Source of the DNA: Streptomyces coffeae
GTDB lineage: Bacteria; Actinomycetota; Actinomycetes; Streptomycetales; Streptomycetaceae
Reading direction: 5' to 3'
NCBI RefSeq assembly: GCF_016741875.1
Contig: NZ_JAERRF010000005.1
Coordinates: forward strand, 310,001 to 374,000
Length of the DNA: 64,000 nt
Positions 24,925 through 35,203 of the stretch are shown piece by piece (positions within the stretch are counted from its first letter, which is position 1; every line of letters starts with the position of its first letter). The position numbers were made by a program, and so were the translations under genes. The notes below the pieces were generated by a model. That model was not told the DNA's origin, did not search any database, and saw only the letters and a list, made by a program, of their open reading frames with translations.

Positions 24925-25164
24925 GTCCCGACCGTAGTGCGGGCTACACGATCGGGTGAACCCGGCTCACCAGTCCCGCAAATCGAATGTGCGTGCTATA
25001 GGCTCGGTGTGCTGCATCCTTAAGACACCATCCTTAAGACACCGCCGTGGCGCCCCCATACTCTTGGTCTGGGGGCTTCGCTCCGCTCCGTTCCTGCTCG
25101 TCGGCAGGGAGCCCCGGGAGCGGGCCCGGCGCACCCACCTCTCTCAAGAAAGGTGCCGACCGGC
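24925..25164 (+). other. uvrA upstream region with 14-bp tandem repeat
   Basis: A TATAGG -10-like element lies at 24997-25002 without a clear -35. Just downstream the 14-base unit CATCCTTAAGACAC occurs twice without a gap or mismatch (25015-25028, 25029-25042), each copy containing the palindrome CTTAAG. No good SOS (GAAC-N4-GTTC) box is present. With the region before it, 24709-25164 has no certain gene. Confidence 0.5.
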
Positions 25165-28100
25165 GTGGCCGACCGTCTCATCGTCCGTGGCGCTCGTGAG
25201 CACAACCTCAAGAACGTCTCGCTCGACCTCCCGCGTGACTCGCTCATCGTCTTCACCGGTCTGTCCGGGTCGGGCAAGTCGTCCCTCGCGTTCGACACGA
25301 TCTTCGCCGAGGGGCAGCGCCGCTACGTCGAGTCGCTCTCCTCCTACGCCCGTCAGTTCCTGGGCCAGATGGACAAGCCCGATGTGGACTTCATCGAGGG
25401 CCTGTCCCCGGCGGTGTCCATCGATCAGAAGTCCACCTCGCGCAATCCGCGCTCCACGGTCGGCACCATCACCGAGGTCTACGACTACCTCCGGCTGCTG
25501 TTCGCCCGGATCGGCAAGCCGCACTGCCCCGAATGCGGCCGTCCGATCGCCCGCCAGTCGCCGCAGGCGATCGTGGACCGGGTGCTGGAGCTGACCGAGG
25601 GCAGCCGCTTCCAGGTGCTCTCCCCGCTGGTGCGCGAGCGCAAGGGGGAGTTCGTCGACCTCTTCTCCGACCTCCAGTCCAAGGGATACAGCCGGGCCCG
25701 GGTGGACGGCACCACCGTCCACCTGACCGACCCGCCGAAGCTGAAGAAGCAGGAGAAGCACACCATCGAGGTGGTCGTCGACCGCCTCACCGTGAAGGAC
25801 AGTGCCAAGCGGCGGCTGACGGACTCGGTGGAGACCGCGCTCGGGCTCTCCGGCGGCATGGTGATCCTCGACTTCGTGGATCTCGACGAGGACGACCCGC
25901 AGCGTGAGCGGATGTTCTCCGAGCACCTCTACTGCCCGTACGACGACCTGTCCTTCGAGGAGCTGGAGCCGCGCTCCTTCTCCTTCAACTCACCGTTCGG
26001 CGCCTGCCCGGAGTGCACCGGTATCGGCACCCGGATGGAGGTCGACCCCGAGCTGATCGTCCCGGACGAGGAGAAATCGCTCGACGAGGGCGCCATCCAC
26101 CCCTGGTCCCACGGTCACACCAAGGACTACTTCGGGCGGCTGGTCGGCGCGCTCGCCGACGCGCTCGGCTTCCGTACCGACATCCCCTGGGCCGGGCTGC
26201 CGCAGCGCGCCAGGAAGGCGCTGCTCAACGGGCACAAGACCCAGATCGAGGTCCGCTACCGCAATCGCTACGGCCGTCAGCGCGCCTACACCACGGCCTT
26301 CGAAGGGGCGGTGCCCTTCGTCAAGCGGCGCCACTCGGAGGCGGAGAGCGACTCCAGCCGGGAGCGGTTCGAGGGCTATATGCGCGAGGTGCCCTGCCCC
26401 ACCTGTGAGGGCACCCGGCTCAAGCCGATCGTCCTCGCGGTCACCGTGCAGGGCCGGTCCATCGCGGAGGTCTCCGCGATGTCGATCAGCGACTGCGCCG
26501 AGTTCCTGCGGAACATGAAGCTCACCGCCCGTGAGAAGACCATCGCCGAGCGGGTGCTCAAGGAGGTCAACGAACGGCTGCGGTTCCTGGTCGACGTCGG
26601 CCTGGACTACCTCTCGCTCAACCGCGCGGCGGGCACCCTCTCCGGTGGCGAGGCCCAGCGCATCCGGCTGGCCACCCAGATCGGCTCCGGCCTGGTCGGT
26701 GTGCTCTATGTGCTGGACGAGCCCTCGATCGGGCTGCACCAGCGCGACAACCACCGGCTGATCGAGACGCTGGTGCGGCTGCGCGACCTCGGCAACACCC
26801 TGATCGTGGTGGAGCACGACGAGGACACCATCAAGACCTCGGACTGGGTGGTGGACATCGGTCCGGGCGCCGGTGAGCACGGCGGCAAGGTGGTCCACAG
26901 CGGGCCGCTGAGCGAGTTGCTGGTCAACAAGGAGTCGATGACCGGCCACTATCTGTCCGGCAAGAAGGCCATCGCGCTGCCCGCGATGCGGCGGCCGGTG
27001 GACCCCAAGCGGCAGCTGACGGTCCATGGCGCCCGGGAGAACAACCTCCAGGACATCGATGTGTCCTTCCCGCTCGGGGTGCTCACCGCGGTCACCGGTG
27101 TCTCGGGCTCGGGTAAGTCCACGCTGGTCAACGACATCCTCTACACCCATCTGGCCCGTGAGCTGAACGGCGCGCGGGCGGTCCCGGGGCGTCACACCCG
27201 GGTCGCCGGTGACGATCTGGTCGACAAGGTGGTGCATGTCGACCAGTCACCGATCGGCCGCACCCCGCGCTCCAACCCGGCCACGTACACCGGTGTCTTC
27301 GACCATGTGCGCAAGCTGTTCGCCGAGACGATGGAGGCGAAGGTGCGCGGCTATCTGCCGGGCCGCTTCTCCTTCAACGTCAAGGGCGGCCGCTGCGAGA
27401 ACTGCTCCGGTGACGGCACCATCAAGATCGAGATGAACTTCCTGCCGGATGTGTATGTGCCGTGCGAGGTCTGCCACGGCGCGCGCTACAACCGGGAGAC
27501 CCTCGAGGTGCACTACAAGGGCAAGTCCATCGCCGAGGTGCTGGACATGCCCATCGAGGAGGCGCTCGACTTCTTCGAGGCGGTGCCCACGATCAGCCGC
27601 CATCTGCGCACGCTCAATGAGGTGGGGCTCGGCTACGTCCGGCTGGGGCAGCCCGCGCCGACCCTCTCCGGTGGTGAGGCCCAGCGCGTCAAGCTGGCCA
27701 GCGAACTCCAGAAGCGGTCCACCGGGCGCACCGTCTATGTGCTCGACGAGCCGACCACCGGTCTGCACTTCGAGGACATCAGCAAGCTGATCAGTGTGCT
27801 CTCCGGCCTGGTCGACAAGGGCAATACGGTGATCGTCATCGAGCACAACCTCGATGTGATCAAGACGGCCGACTGGGTGGTGGACATGGGTCCGGAGGGC
27901 GGCAGCGGCGGTGGTCTGGTGATCGCCGAGGGCACCCCGGAGAACGTGGCCTCCGTCCCGGCCAGCCACACCGGGAAGTTCCTGCGGGACATGCTGGGTG
28001 AGCGGGTGAGCGACGCGACGGTGCCCGCGGCGCGCAACGGCGGCAAGAGCGGCGGTGCCGCGAAGAAGACCGCGGCCAAGAAGGCGCCCGCCAAGACCGC

Positions 28101-28185
28101 GGCGAAGACGGCCGCCAAGAAGACCGCTGCCAAGAAGACCACCGCCAAGAAGACGGTGGCGGCGAAGAAGGCGGCCGGCAGCTAG
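25165..28185 (+). CDS. uvrA: Excinuclease ABC subunit UvrA
   Basis: The damage-recognition ATPase of nucleotide excision repair, 1006 residues. Two ABC-ATPase modules are present: Walker [10 protein letters not shown] near residue 32 and GVSGSGKST near 649, with signature [12 protein letters not shown] near 493 and [12 protein letters not shown] near 833. Zinc-module cysteine pairs are seen (CPECGRP near 118, CPTCEGTR near 412, CENCSGDG and CEVCHGARY near 745-770). The C-terminal 50 residues are a Lys/Ala-rich AAKKTAAKK tail resembling histone H1, probably nonspecific DNA binding. The GTG at 25165 (MADRLIV) is chosen over 25153 because of the AAGAAAGG site. Confidence 0.97.
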   Translation: MADRLIVRGAREHNLKNVSLDLPRDSLIVFTGLSGSGKSSLAFDTIFAEGQRRYVESLSSYARQFLGQMDKPDVDFIEGLSPAVSIDQKSTSRNPRSTVGTITEVYDYLRLLFARIGKPHCPECGRPIARQSPQAIVDRVLELTEGSRFQVLSPLVRERKGEFVDLFSDLQSKGYSRARVDGTTVHLTDPPKLKKQEKHTIEVVVDRLTVKDSAKRRLTDSVETALGLSGGMVILDFVDLDEDDPQRERMFSEHLYCPYDDLSFEELEPRSFSFNSPFGACPECTGIGTRMEVDPELIVPDEEKSLDEGAIHPWSHGHTKDYFGRLVGALADALGFRTDIPWAGLPQRARKALLNGHKTQIEVRYRNRYGRQRAYTTAFEGAVPFVKRRHSEAESDSSRERFEGYMREVPCPTCEGTRLKPIVLAVTVQGRSIAEVSAMSISDCAEFLRNMKLTAREKTIAERVLKEVNERLRFLVDVGLDYLSLNRAAGTLSGGEAQRIRLATQIGSGLVGVLYVLDEPSIGLHQRDNHRLIETLVRLRDLGNTLIVVEHDEDTIKTSDWVVDIGPGAGEHGGKVVHSGPLSELLVNKESMTGHYLSGKKAIALPAMRRPVDPKRQLTVHGARENNLQDIDVSFPLGVLTAVTGVSGSGKSTLVNDILYTHLARELNGARAVPGRHTRVAGDDLVDKVVHVDQSPIGRTPRSNPATYTGVFDHVRKLFAETMEAKVRGYLPGRFSFNVKGGRCENCSGDGTIKIEMNFLPDVYVPCEVCHGARYNRETLEVHYKGKSIAEVLDMPIEEALDFFEAVPTISRHLRTLNEVGLGYVRLGQPAPTLSGGEAQRVKLASELQKRSTGRTVYVLDEPTTGLHFEDISKLISVLSGLVDKGNTVIVIEHNLDVIKTADWVVDMGPEGGSGGGLVIAEGTPENVASVPASHTGKFLRDMLGERVSDATVPAARNGGKSGGAAKKTAAKKAPAKTAAKTAAKKTAAKKTTAKKTVAAKKAAGS

Positions 28186-28194
28186 CGATATGAG

Positions 28195-28237
28195 CCGTGG
28201 CCCGGTCGGCCGTGCTGAACGGCGGGCCGGGCCACGG
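28195..28237 (+). terminator. Hairpin terminator after uvrA
   Basis: CCGTGGCCCGGTCGGCCG (28195-28212) pairs with 28220-28237 over most of its length. It separates uvrA from the convergent pfkB gene. Confidence 0.72.
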
Positions 28238-28283
28238 GCGTTGGGGCGCGCCGGGGCGGCCTGGCGCCGGTCCCCAGGGGGCG

Positions 28284-29252
28284 TCAGGTCAGCTCGGCGG
28301 CGTAGGGCGGTTCGGCACCCGGGCGTGAGCAGGTGATCGCGGCGGCCCGCGCCGCGAAGCCCAGCACATCCCGCCAGGCCGCCTCGTCCAGCTTGGCGAG
28401 CGCGGGCGCCGACAGCGCGTGATGCGCCGCGAGCCGGTGGAGCAGCGCGGCGTTCACGGTGTCGCCCGCGCCGATGGTGTCCACGATCTCCACCCGCTCA
28501 CCCGGCACCGCGCAGCCACTGCCGTCCTGGCACCGCACACTGATCCCGTCCCCGCCATGGGTGAGCACCACCGCGGCCGGACCCGTCGCCAGCCACTCCC
28601 GTATGGCCGCGTCCACATCATCGGTGTCCGCCAGCCAGGCCGCGTCCTCGACCGACAGCTTCAGCAGCCCGACATACGGCAGCCAGCCGCGGAAGCGCGC
28701 CCGGTAGGCGTCCGCGTCCGCGATCAGACCGGTGCGGATATTGGGATCCAGCGCGGTGAACACCCCGCGCTCCGCCTCACGCCGCAGCAGCGCCTCGTAT
28801 GCGCTGGCGCCCGGCTCCAGCACCAGCGAACAGGTGCCCAGCGACAGGGCGGTGACCCCGTCGGGCAGCGCGGCCGGCAGCTCGAACAGCCGGTCCGCGG
28901 TGCCCTCGACATAGAAGCCGTATCCCGCCGAGCCATCAGCGCTGATGGAGGCGACCGCGAGAGTGGTGGGCTCCGGGCCGCGCTGCACCAGCGCGGTGTC
29001 CACCCCGTCCGCCCGCAGCCCGGACAGCAGCGCCTCACCGAAGCTGTCGGTGGACACCCGTGAGCAGAACGCGGTGGGCGAACCCAGCCGCCCCAGCGCC
29101 ATCGCGGTGTTGTACGGCCCGCCGCCGCGCCGGGGCAGCAGCGCGGGCAGCTCACCACCGGCCGGGGAACCCGGCGGCGTACTACCGGGCGTACCACCGG
29201 GCGCAGCACCGGGCACAAGGTCGATCAGGGCTTCTCCGGCGACGACGATCAC
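28284..29252 (-). CDS. PfkB-family sugar kinase (fructokinase-like)
   Basis: A 322-residue ribokinase-fold kinase. GEALIDLVPG near residue 6 and GGGPYNTAMALGRLG near 44 match the sugar-binding start, LDPNIRTGL near 168 is the substrate strand, and the PfkB signature 2 with the catalytic Asp is DTIGAGDTVNAALLH near 262. Residues 14-36 are an inserted Pro/Gly-rich stretch (PGGTPGSTPPGSP) coded by a 12-base tandem repeat; homologues normally pass straight from LVP to GGGPYN. The GTG at 29252 has an AGGAAAGG site. It is second in a unit with the lacI gene 33 bases upstream, which suggests control by its own sugar. Confidence 0.88.
   Translation of the reverse strand: MIVVAGEALIDLVPGAAPGGTPGSTPPGSPAGGELPALLPRRGGGPYNTAMALGRLGSPTAFCSRVSTDSFGEALLSGLRADGVDTALVQRGPEPTTLAVASISADGSAGYGFYVEGTADRLFELPAALPDGVTALSLGTCSLVLEPGASAYEALLRREAERGVFTALDPNIRTGLIADADAYRARFRGWLPYVGLLKLSVEDAAWLADTDDVDAAIREWLATGPAAVVLTHGGDGISVRCQDGSGCAVPGERVEIVDTIGAGDTVNAALLHRLAAHHALSAPALAKLDEAAWRDVLGFAARAAAITCSRPGAEPPYAAELT
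29178..29213 (-). repeat. 12-bp tandem repeat inside the pfkB-family gene
   Basis: Three consecutive 12-base units read, on the plus strand, CGTACTACCGGG, CGTACCACCGGG and CGCAGCACCGGG. In frame on the minus strand they code four-residue PGxx steps. Confidence 0.7.
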
Positions 29253-29285
29253 GGGACGGATCCTTTCCTGGTGCGGACCGGGAGC

Positions 29286-30284
29286 TCAGGCGGCACAGCC
29301 GCAGGAGGTGCGATGGACAAAGGAACAGGGCAGTCGGACCGTCCGGGGCGGCCGCGCCGGGTCCGCCAGCCGGTCGAGCAGCAGCCCCAGCGCGGCACTG
29401 CCGATCTCCCGGCTGGGCTGGGCGATCGCGGTGAGCCCGGGGGAGAACACATCGGCCCAGGAGAAGTCGTCGAAGCAGACGAGCGCGATGTCGTCCGGTA
29501 CGCCGAGACCCGCCGCCCGCAGGGCGCGCAGCGCGCCGATGGTCATGGTGTTGTTCGCGGTGATGATCGCGGTGGGCGGTTCGGGGAGGGCGAGCAGCCG
29601 GTGCGTGGCCTCCTCGGCGCCCTGGGCCGCGGAGTGGCCACCGGCCAGCAGCTCCGGTGCGAACGGCAGCCCGCGCGAGCGCAGCCCGGCCCGGTAACCG
29701 GCGATCCGCTCGGTGGTGGTGCTCAGCCCCGGTTCCCCGGCGACCAGGCCGATCCGCGTGTGGCCGAGGTCGGCGAGATGGAGGACCAACTGCTCGACCG
29801 GGGCGGTGTTCTCGGCGCACACCTGGTCGTGGCCCTCGCTCACCAGCCGGTCGAGGAAGACCGCGGGTACCTCACGCCGGGTCAGATAGTCCACCAGCGC
29901 CGAGGGCTCGGCGGACGGGGCCACGATCACACCGTCCACCCGCCGCTCATGGAGCAGCTGGACCACCTTGCGCTCATGCGCGGGATCGTCGTGCGGATCG
30001 GCGATCAGCAGGCTGTAGCCGTGTTCGAGGGCGCGGGACTCGACCCCTTGCAGAATCTCGGTGAAGTACGGATTCCTGATTGCCGAGACGGCCAGTCCGA
30101 TCGACCGGGTACGCGCGGTGACCAGGGAGCGCGCCAACGTGTTCGGGGTGTAGCCGAGGGCGTCGATGGCGTCCAGGACCGCCCGGCGGGTGTCCGGGCG
30201 CACCGGCCGGGTCTCGTTGAGCACATGCGAGACGGTGGCCACGGACACGCCCGCACACCGGGCCACATCCGCCATGGTCGTCAT
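29286..30284 (-). CDS. LacI family transcriptional regulator
   Basis: A 332-residue sugar-responsive regulator. The N-terminal helix-turn-helix MTTMADVARCAGVSVATVSHVLNE and hinge LGYTPNTLARSLVTARTRSIGL are clear; the periplasmic-binding-like ligand domain follows (VDGVIVAP, VFLDRLV, GHTRIGLVAGEPGLSTTTERIAGY, AIITANNTMTIGALRALR, ALVCFDDFSWADVF). The C-terminus carries a CGC motif. The ATG at 30284 has AAAGGGA upstream. The perfect palindrome at 30409-30438 lies 125 bases upstream of the start and has the AAACGCTTGC core typical of LacI-family operators, so autoregulation of the lacI-pfkB unit is likely. Confidence 0.92.
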   Translation of the reverse strand: MTTMADVARCAGVSVATVSHVLNETRPVRPDTRRAVLDAIDALGYTPNTLARSLVTARTRSIGLAVSAIRNPYFTEILQGVESRALEHGYSLLIADPHDDPAHERKVVQLLHERRVDGVIVAPSAEPSALVDYLTRREVPAVFLDRLVSEGHDQVCAENTAPVEQLVLHLADLGHTRIGLVAGEPGLSTTTERIAGYRAGLRSRGLPFAPELLAGGHSAAQGAEEATHRLLALPEPPTAIITANNTMTIGALRALRAAGLGVPDDIALVCFDDFSWADVFSPGLTAIAQPSREIGSAALGLLLDRLADPARPPRTVRLPCSFVHRTSCGCAA

Positions 30285-30408
30285 CCGCCGTCCCTTTCGC
30301 TGTCTCGCGCGGTTGTCGCCGGGCCGCTGTGCCGTGCCGTTGTCGCCGCGCCGCTGTCCGGGCCCACTTGTGCTGCCCGCCGGGGGAACGTACACCACTC
30401 GAGGGGGT

Positions 30409-30438
30409 GACGTAAACGCTTGCGCAAGCGTTTACGTC
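30409..30438. promoter_or_regulatory. Perfect 30-bp palindrome, probable LacI-family operator
   Basis: The half-site GACGTAAACGCTTGC (30409-30423) is followed at once by its exact reverse complement (30424-30438). The core CGCTTGC-GCAAGCG with flanking AAA/TTT resembles LacI/GalR-family operators. It lies between lacI (minus) and the Rieske gene (plus). Confidence 0.8.
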
Positions 30439-30549
30439 GCGGCCGGCGCCACCACGGGACCGTGCGACACCACCACGCGACCGCGGTGGCAAGCGGACGG
30501 ATCTGTGCCGGTATCGTCGTTACGCCATGACTCTCACCAGGAGCCCGCT

Positions 30550-30975
30550 ATGAGCAGCAAGCCCGCCTCCCGACGAACCGTGCTGTGCGGCGCGGCACTG
30601 GCCGGCGCCGCGGGCCTCGGAGTCGCCGCCTGCTCCGCGGGCGGCGCGGGTGCGAAGGCCCCGGTCACCCCCACCGCCCCGGTCGACCTCGGCGCGGCGG
30701 ACGCCGTCCAGCCCGGTGGCACGAAGATCTACCGCGAGGACCGGGTGGTGGTCGCTCGGGACGCGGACGGTGCGTACACGGCGTTCAGCGCGGTGTGCAC
30801 GCACGCCGGATGTGTGGTCGACGCGGTCGAGGACGGGAAGATCAGCTGCTCCTGCCACGGCAGCCAGTTCGACGCCCGGACCGGCAAGGTTCTCGAGGGC
30901 CCCGCCACCGAGCCGCTGCCCTCCGTCCCGGTCAGGGCCAAGGGCGGAAAGCTCGTCGCGGGCCCGGACGCCTGA
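30550..30975 (+). CDS. Rieske (2Fe-2S) lipoprotein with Tat signal
   Basis: A 141-residue exported electron-transfer protein. The N-terminus carries a twin-arginine signal (SRRTVLCGAALAGAAGLG) ending in a lipobox-like GVAAC, so it is probably a Tat-exported lipoprotein with Cys29. The Rieske cluster motifs are CTHAGCVV near residue 82 and CSCHGSQFD near 101, which supply the two Cys and two His. The ATG at 30550 has AGGAG. It resembles small Streptomyces Rieske proteins of unknown partner, not the bc1 subunit, which is larger. A cytochrome partner is not present nearby. Confidence 0.9.
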   Translation: MSSKPASRRTVLCGAALAGAAGLGVAACSAGGAGAKAPVTPTAPVDLGAADAVQPGGTKIYREDRVVVARDADGAYTAFSAVCTHAGCVVDAVEDGKISCSCHGSQFDARTGKVLEGPATEPLPSVPVRAKGGKLVAGPDA

Positions 30976-31086
30976 ACCGCACCGGCCCGTACGCCCCGTA
31001 CACCCCCGGACCCGCGGCCGGGTGCCCCCCGGACCCGCGGCTGAAGGGCGCCGGAACTGTCACTCCCCGCAAGTAGGGTGGTGACC

Positions 31087-33234
31087 ATGGCCGACCCGAG
31101 CAGCTACCGCCCCAAGCCGGGACAGATCCCCGATTCGCCGGGGGTGTACAAGTTCCGTGATGAGCACGGCCGGGTGATCTACGTCGGAAAGGCGAAGAGC
31201 CTGCGCCAGCGGCTTTCGTCGTACTTCCAGGACCTCGCCAATCTCCACCCGCGCACCCGCACCATGGTCACCACGGCCGCCGCGGTCGAGTGGACCGTGG
31301 TCTCCACCGAGGTCGAGGCGCTACAGCTCGAGTATTCGTGGATCAAGGAGTTCGATCCCCGGTTCAACGTCAAATACCGTGACGACAAGAGCTATCCGTC
31401 CCTCGCGGTCACGCTCAACGAGGAATTCCCCCGGGTCCAGGTCATGCGCGGTCCCAAGAAGAAGGGCGTGCGCTATTTCGGCCCGTACGCCCATGCCTGG
31501 GCCATCCGCGAGACCGTCGATCTGATGCTGCGGGTGTTCCCCGTCCGCACCTGCTCCGCAGGGGTGTTCAAGCGCTCCGCCCAGATCGGCCGGCCCTGTC
31601 TGCTCGGTTACATCGGCAAGTGCTCGGCCCCCTGCGTCGGCCGGGTCACCGCCGAGGAACACCGTGAACTGGCCGAGGAATTCTGTGACTTCATGGCCGG
31701 GCGCACCGGCACCTATCTGCGCCGCCTGGAGCAGCGGATGCAGGAGGCGGCCGAGGAGATGGAGTACGAGAAGGCCGCCCGGCTGCGTGACGACATAGGG
31801 GCGCTCAAGCGCGCCATGGAGAAGAACGCGGTGGTGCTCGCCGACGCGACCGACGCCGATCTGATAGCGGTCGCCGAGGACGAGCTGGAGGCGGCCGTCC
31901 AGATCTTCCATGTGCGCGGCGGCCGGGTGCGCGGTCAGCGCGGCTGGGTCACCGACAAGGTCGAGGCCGTGGACACCGCCGATCTCGTCGAGCACGCCCT
32001 GCAACAGCTCTACGGCGAGGAGCGGGGCGACGCGGTGCCCAAGGAGGTGCTGGTGCCCGCCGTGCCCGACCCGGCCGAGCCGGTCGTCCAGTGGCTCACC
32101 GACCGCAGGGGCTCCCGGGTCGATCTGCGCATCCCGCAGCGCGGCGACAAGAAGGACCTGATGGCCACCGTGCAGCGGAACGCCCAGCAGGCGCTGGCGC
32201 TGCACAAGACCAAGCGCGCGTCCGATCTGACCACGCGTTCCCGGGCGCTGGAGGAGATCGCGGTCGCTCTGGACCTGGACTCCGCGCCGCTGCGCATCGA
32301 GTGCTTCGACATCTCCCATCTCCAGGGCGATGACGTGGTGGCCTCCATGGTGGTCTTTGAAGACGGGCTCGCCAGGAAGAGCGAGTACCGCCGCTTCCAG
32401 ATCAAGAGCTTCGCCGGGCAGGACGACGTGCGTTCCATGCACGAGGTGGTCGGCCGCCGCTTCCGCCGCTATCTCCAGGAGAAGCAGCGGACGGGTGAGT
32501 GGGAGGAGGAGCCCCGCGAGGAGCCCGTCACTGCCCAGGACGCGGCCCCCGAGCCTGCCACCGCCCAGGACACGGCCCCCGAGCCCGTCACCGCCCAGGA
32601 CACGGCCCCCGAGGGGATCGCCGCTCCCCAGGGCACGGCCTCCGACGGTTCCGGGGAGTCTTCCGGCCCGCTCGACGACAGCGGCCGCCCCAAGCGGTTC
32701 GCCTACCCTCCGCAGCTCGTCGTGGTCGACGGCGGACAGCCACAGGTCGCCGCCGCCCAGCGGGCCCTGGACGAGCTGGGCATCGATGACGTGGCCGTCT
32801 GCGGCCTCGCCAAGCGGCTGGAGGAGGTCTGGCTGCCCGGCGAGAACGACCCGGTGGTGCTGCCCCGCAGCAGCGAGGGGCTCTATCTGTTGCAGCGGAT
32901 CCGTGACGAGGCCCATCGCTTCGCCATCTCCTACCAGCGCAGCAAGCGCGCCAAGTCCATGAAGGCCGGACCGCTGGACGCCGTGCCGGGGCTGGGCGAG
33001 AGCCGCAAGCAGGCACTGCTGAAGCACTTCGGGTCCCTCAAACGGCTGCGCGCCGCCACCATCGAGCAGATCTGCGAGGTGCCCGGCGTGGGCCGCAAGA
33101 CGGCGGAGACGGTGGCCGCCGCCCTCACCCAGGCGGCCCCGGCCGCCCCGGCGGTGAATACCGCCACAGGAGAGATCATTGAGGATGAGGCCGCGAACGC
33201 GGCGCCATCGGTGAATCGGGGGACGAGATCATGA
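31087..33234 (+). CDS. uvrC: Excinuclease ABC subunit UvrC
   Basis: The dual-incision nuclease of nucleotide excision repair, 715 residues. The GIY-YIG domain is N-terminal ([23 protein letters not shown]), with the UVR motif [17 protein letters not shown] near 230. The C-terminal half has the RNase H-like nuclease ([21 protein letters not shown], and [14 protein letters not shown]) and a double helix-hairpin-helix tail ([38 protein letters not shown]). Residues about 479-508 are a unique 10-residue tandem repeat in the linker that splits the nuclease half. ATG 31087 is preferred; GTG 31078 is possible. The stop overlaps rapZ by 4 bases (ATGA). Confidence 0.95.
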   Translation: MADPSSYRPKPGQIPDSPGVYKFRDEHGRVIYVGKAKSLRQRLSSYFQDLANLHPRTRTMVTTAAAVEWTVVSTEVEALQLEYSWIKEFDPRFNVKYRDDKSYPSLAVTLNEEFPRVQVMRGPKKKGVRYFGPYAHAWAIRETVDLMLRVFPVRTCSAGVFKRSAQIGRPCLLGYIGKCSAPCVGRVTAEEHRELAEEFCDFMAGRTGTYLRRLEQRMQEAAEEMEYEKAARLRDDIGALKRAMEKNAVVLADATDADLIAVAEDELEAAVQIFHVRGGRVRGQRGWVTDKVEAVDTADLVEHALQQLYGEERGDAVPKEVLVPAVPDPAEPVVQWLTDRRGSRVDLRIPQRGDKKDLMATVQRNAQQALALHKTKRASDLTTRSRALEEIAVALDLDSAPLRIECFDISHLQGDDVVASMVVFEDGLARKSEYRRFQIKSFAGQDDVRSMHEVVGRRFRRYLQEKQRTGEWEEEPREEPVTAQDAAPEPATAQDTAPEPVTAQDTAPEGIAAPQGTASDGSGESSGPLDDSGRPKRFAYPPQLVVVDGGQPQVAAAQRALDELGIDDVAVCGLAKRLEEVWLPGENDPVVLPRSSEGLYLLQRIRDEAHRFAISYQRSKRAKSMKAGPLDAVPGLGESRKQALLKHFGSLKRLRAATIEQICEVPGVGRKTAETVAAALTQAAPAAPAVNTATGEIIEDEAANAAPSVNRGTRS
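32521..32610 (+). repeat. 30-bp tandem repeat inside uvrC
   Basis: Three contiguous 30-base units (32521-32550, 32551-32580, 32581-32610) differ at a few positions and code [20 protein letters not shown] and [11 protein letters not shown] fourth, decayed copy ([11 protein letters not shown]) follows. Confidence 0.9.
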
Positions 33235-34187
33235 CAGAGCACGAGAGCATCACAGAGCACGAGAACCACGGAGACGGAGCGCAGGTGAAGACGGGCACGA
33301 CGGGAGAGGGCGGCGCCGAGGTGGCGGCCATTCCCGAGCTGGTGATCATCTCTGGAATGTCCGGCGCGGGCCGCAGCACCGCCGCCAAGTGTCTGGAGGA
33401 CCTCGGCTGGTTCGTCGTGGACAACCTGCCGCCCGCACTGATCCCCACCATGGTCGACCTCGGCGCCCGCTCGCAGGGCAATGTGGCCCGGATCGCCGTG
33501 GTGGTGGACGTCCGCGGCCGCCGTTTCTTCGACAACCTCCGTGAGTCCCTCGCGGACCTGGCCGCCAAGAACGTCAAGCGGCGCGTGCTGTTCCTGGAGG
33601 CGTCCGACGAGGCGCTGGTGCGCCGTTTCGAGTCCGTGCGCCGTCCGCACCCCCTCCAGGGCGACGGCCGGATCGTGGACGGTATCGCCGCCGAGCGCGA
33701 TCTGCTGCGCGAGCTGCGCGGCGACGCCGACCTGGTGATCGACACCTCCAGCCTGAACGTGCACGAGCTGCGCGCCAAGATGGACGCCCAGTTCGCGGGC
33801 GAGGAGGAGCCCGAGCTGCGGGCCACCGTGATGTCCTTCGGCTACAAGTACGGCCTGCCCGTCGACGCCGATCTGGTGGTGGACTGCCGCTTCCTGCCCA
33901 ATCCGCACTGGGTCCCCGAGCTGCGCCCCTTCACCGGGCTCAACGAGGAGGTGTCCGGCTATGTGTTCAACCAGCCGGGCGCCAAGGAGTTCCTCGACCG
34001 CTACGCCGAGCTGCTCCAGCTCATCGCCGCGGGCTACCGCCGCGAGGGCAAGCGCTATGTGACCATCGCCATCGGCTGCACCGGCGGTAAGCACCGCAGC
34101 GTCGCGATGTCCGAGCGGCTCGCCCCCCGGCTGGCCGCCGAGGGCGTCGAGACCGTGATCGTCCACCGTGACATGGGGCGCGAGTGA
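33231..34187 (+). CDS. rapZ: RapZ family RNase adapter / nucleotide-binding protein (YvcJ)
   Basis: A 318-residue P-loop protein. Walker A is GMSGAGRST near residue 41, the Walker B-like strand is [12 protein letters not shown], and the conserved C-terminal domain has [24 protein letters not shown] near 200 and the signature [17 protein letters not shown] near 284. In E. coli RapZ controls glmS mRNA through RNase E; in Gram-positives YvcJ/RapZ binds UDP-GlcNAc, and its RNA role is less certain. Translation is coupled to uvrC upstream and yvcK downstream by ATGA and GTGA overlaps. Confidence 0.93.
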   Translation: MTEHESITEHENHGDGAQVKTGTTGEGGAEVAAIPELVIISGMSGAGRSTAAKCLEDLGWFVVDNLPPALIPTMVDLGARSQGNVARIAVVVDVRGRRFFDNLRESLADLAAKNVKRRVLFLEASDEALVRRFESVRRPHPLQGDGRIVDGIAAERDLLRELRGDADLVIDTSSLNVHELRAKMDAQFAGEEEPELRATVMSFGYKYGLPVDADLVVDCRFLPNPHWVPELRPFTGLNEEVSGYVFNQPGAKEFLDRYAELLQLIAAGYRREGKRYVTIAIGCTGGKHRSVAMSERLAPRLAAEGVETVIVHRDMGRE

Positions 34188-35203
34188 CGATCCGAACCAG
34201 GCGGCTGCGACGGCTGGTCGGCGCCCGGACGACCCGGGGCGCCCAGCCCAAAGTCGTGGCGCTCGGCGGCGGGATGGGCCTGTCCGCGTCGCTCGCCGCG
34301 TTGCGCCGGATCACCGGCGATCTCACCGCTGTTGTCACCGTGGCCGACGACGGGGGCTCCAGCGGACGGCTCCGCGACGAGCTGGACGTGCTGCCGCCCG
34401 GCGACCTCCGCAAGGCGCTGGCCGCGCTCTGCGGGGACGACGACTGGGGCCAGACCTGGGCCCGGGTGATCCAGCACCGCTTCATCAGCGAGGGCGAGCT
34501 GCACGGCCACGCGGTCGGCAATCTGCTGATCGTCGCCCTCTGGGAGCAGCTGGGCGACCATGTGAAGGCGCTGGACCTGGTGGGCAAGCTGCTGGGCGCG
34601 CACGGCCGGGTGCTGCCGATGTCGGCCGTGCCGCTGGAGCTCCAGGCGTATGTGCGCGGCCATGACCCGGCCCGCCCCGAGGAGGTCTCCACGGTCGCGG
34701 GGCAGGCGACCGTGGCGCTCACCCCGGGTGAGGTCCAGTCGGTGCATCTGGTGCCGCACGACCCGCCCGCCGTGCCCGAGGCCGTCGCGGCGGTCATGGA
34801 CGCCGACTGGGTGGTCCTCGGGCCCGGCTCCTGGTTCTCCTCCGTCATCCCTCATCTGCTGGTCCCGGACCTGCTCCAGGCGCTCACCGACACCAAGGCC
34901 CGGCGCGTGCTCTCGCTGAACCTCGCCCCCCAGCCGGGCGAAACCGATGGCTTCTCCCCGCAGCGTCATTTGGAGGTTTTGGCCCGACACGCCCCTAAAC
35001 TCGCCTTCGACGTGGTGCTGGCCGACGAGGCCGCCGTTCCCGACCAGAGCAGTCTGTGCGACGCCGCGAAGCGGCTGGGCGGCACGGTCGAGCTTGCGCC
35101 GGTGGCCGCGACCGACGGTGCCCCGAAGCATGACCCGGAGCTTCTGGCGGCCGCGTACGACCGTATTTTTCGGATGCATGGAAGGATCGGCCCATGGCGA
35201 TGA
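34184..35203 (+). CDS. yvcK: YvcK/CofD-like protein (gluconeogenesis factor family)
   Basis: A 339-residue member of the YvcK family. It has the N-terminal nucleotide-sugar site [19 protein letters not shown], then [16 protein letters not shown] near 47, [10 protein letters not shown] near 69 and the NLLIVALWE segment near 111. In other Gram-positives YvcK binds UDP-GlcNAc and is needed for growth on gluconeogenic carbon and cell-wall homeostasis; CofD itself transfers 2-phospholactate to Fo. The GTG at 34184 overlaps the rapZ stop; the 3' end overlaps the whiA start by 10 bases. Confidence 0.92.
   Translation: MTIRTRRLRRLVGARTTRGAQPKVVALGGGMGLSASLAALRRITGDLTAVVTVADDGGSSGRLRDELDVLPPGDLRKALAALCGDDDWGQTWARVIQHRFISEGELHGHAVGNLLIVALWEQLGDHVKALDLVGKLLGAHGRVLPMSAVPLELQAYVRGHDPARPEEVSTVAGQATVALTPGEVQSVHLVPHDPPAVPEAVAAVMDADWVVLGPGSWFSSVIPHLLVPDLLQALTDTKARRVLSLNLAPQPGETDGFSPQRHLEVLARHAPKLAFDVVLADEAAVPDQSSLCDAAKRLGGTVELAPVAATDGAPKHDPELLAAAYDRIFRMHGRIGPWR

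Noticed and set aside
24981..24992. Possible LexA (SOS) box upstream of uvrA
   Set aside because: GAATGTGCGTGC departs from GAAC-N4-GTTC at two key bases; no better match near uvrA, uvrB or uvrC.
32521..32640. CRISPR-like array from the regular 30-base units in uvrC
   Set aside because: Units are contiguous and in frame inside a coding sequence, without spacers.
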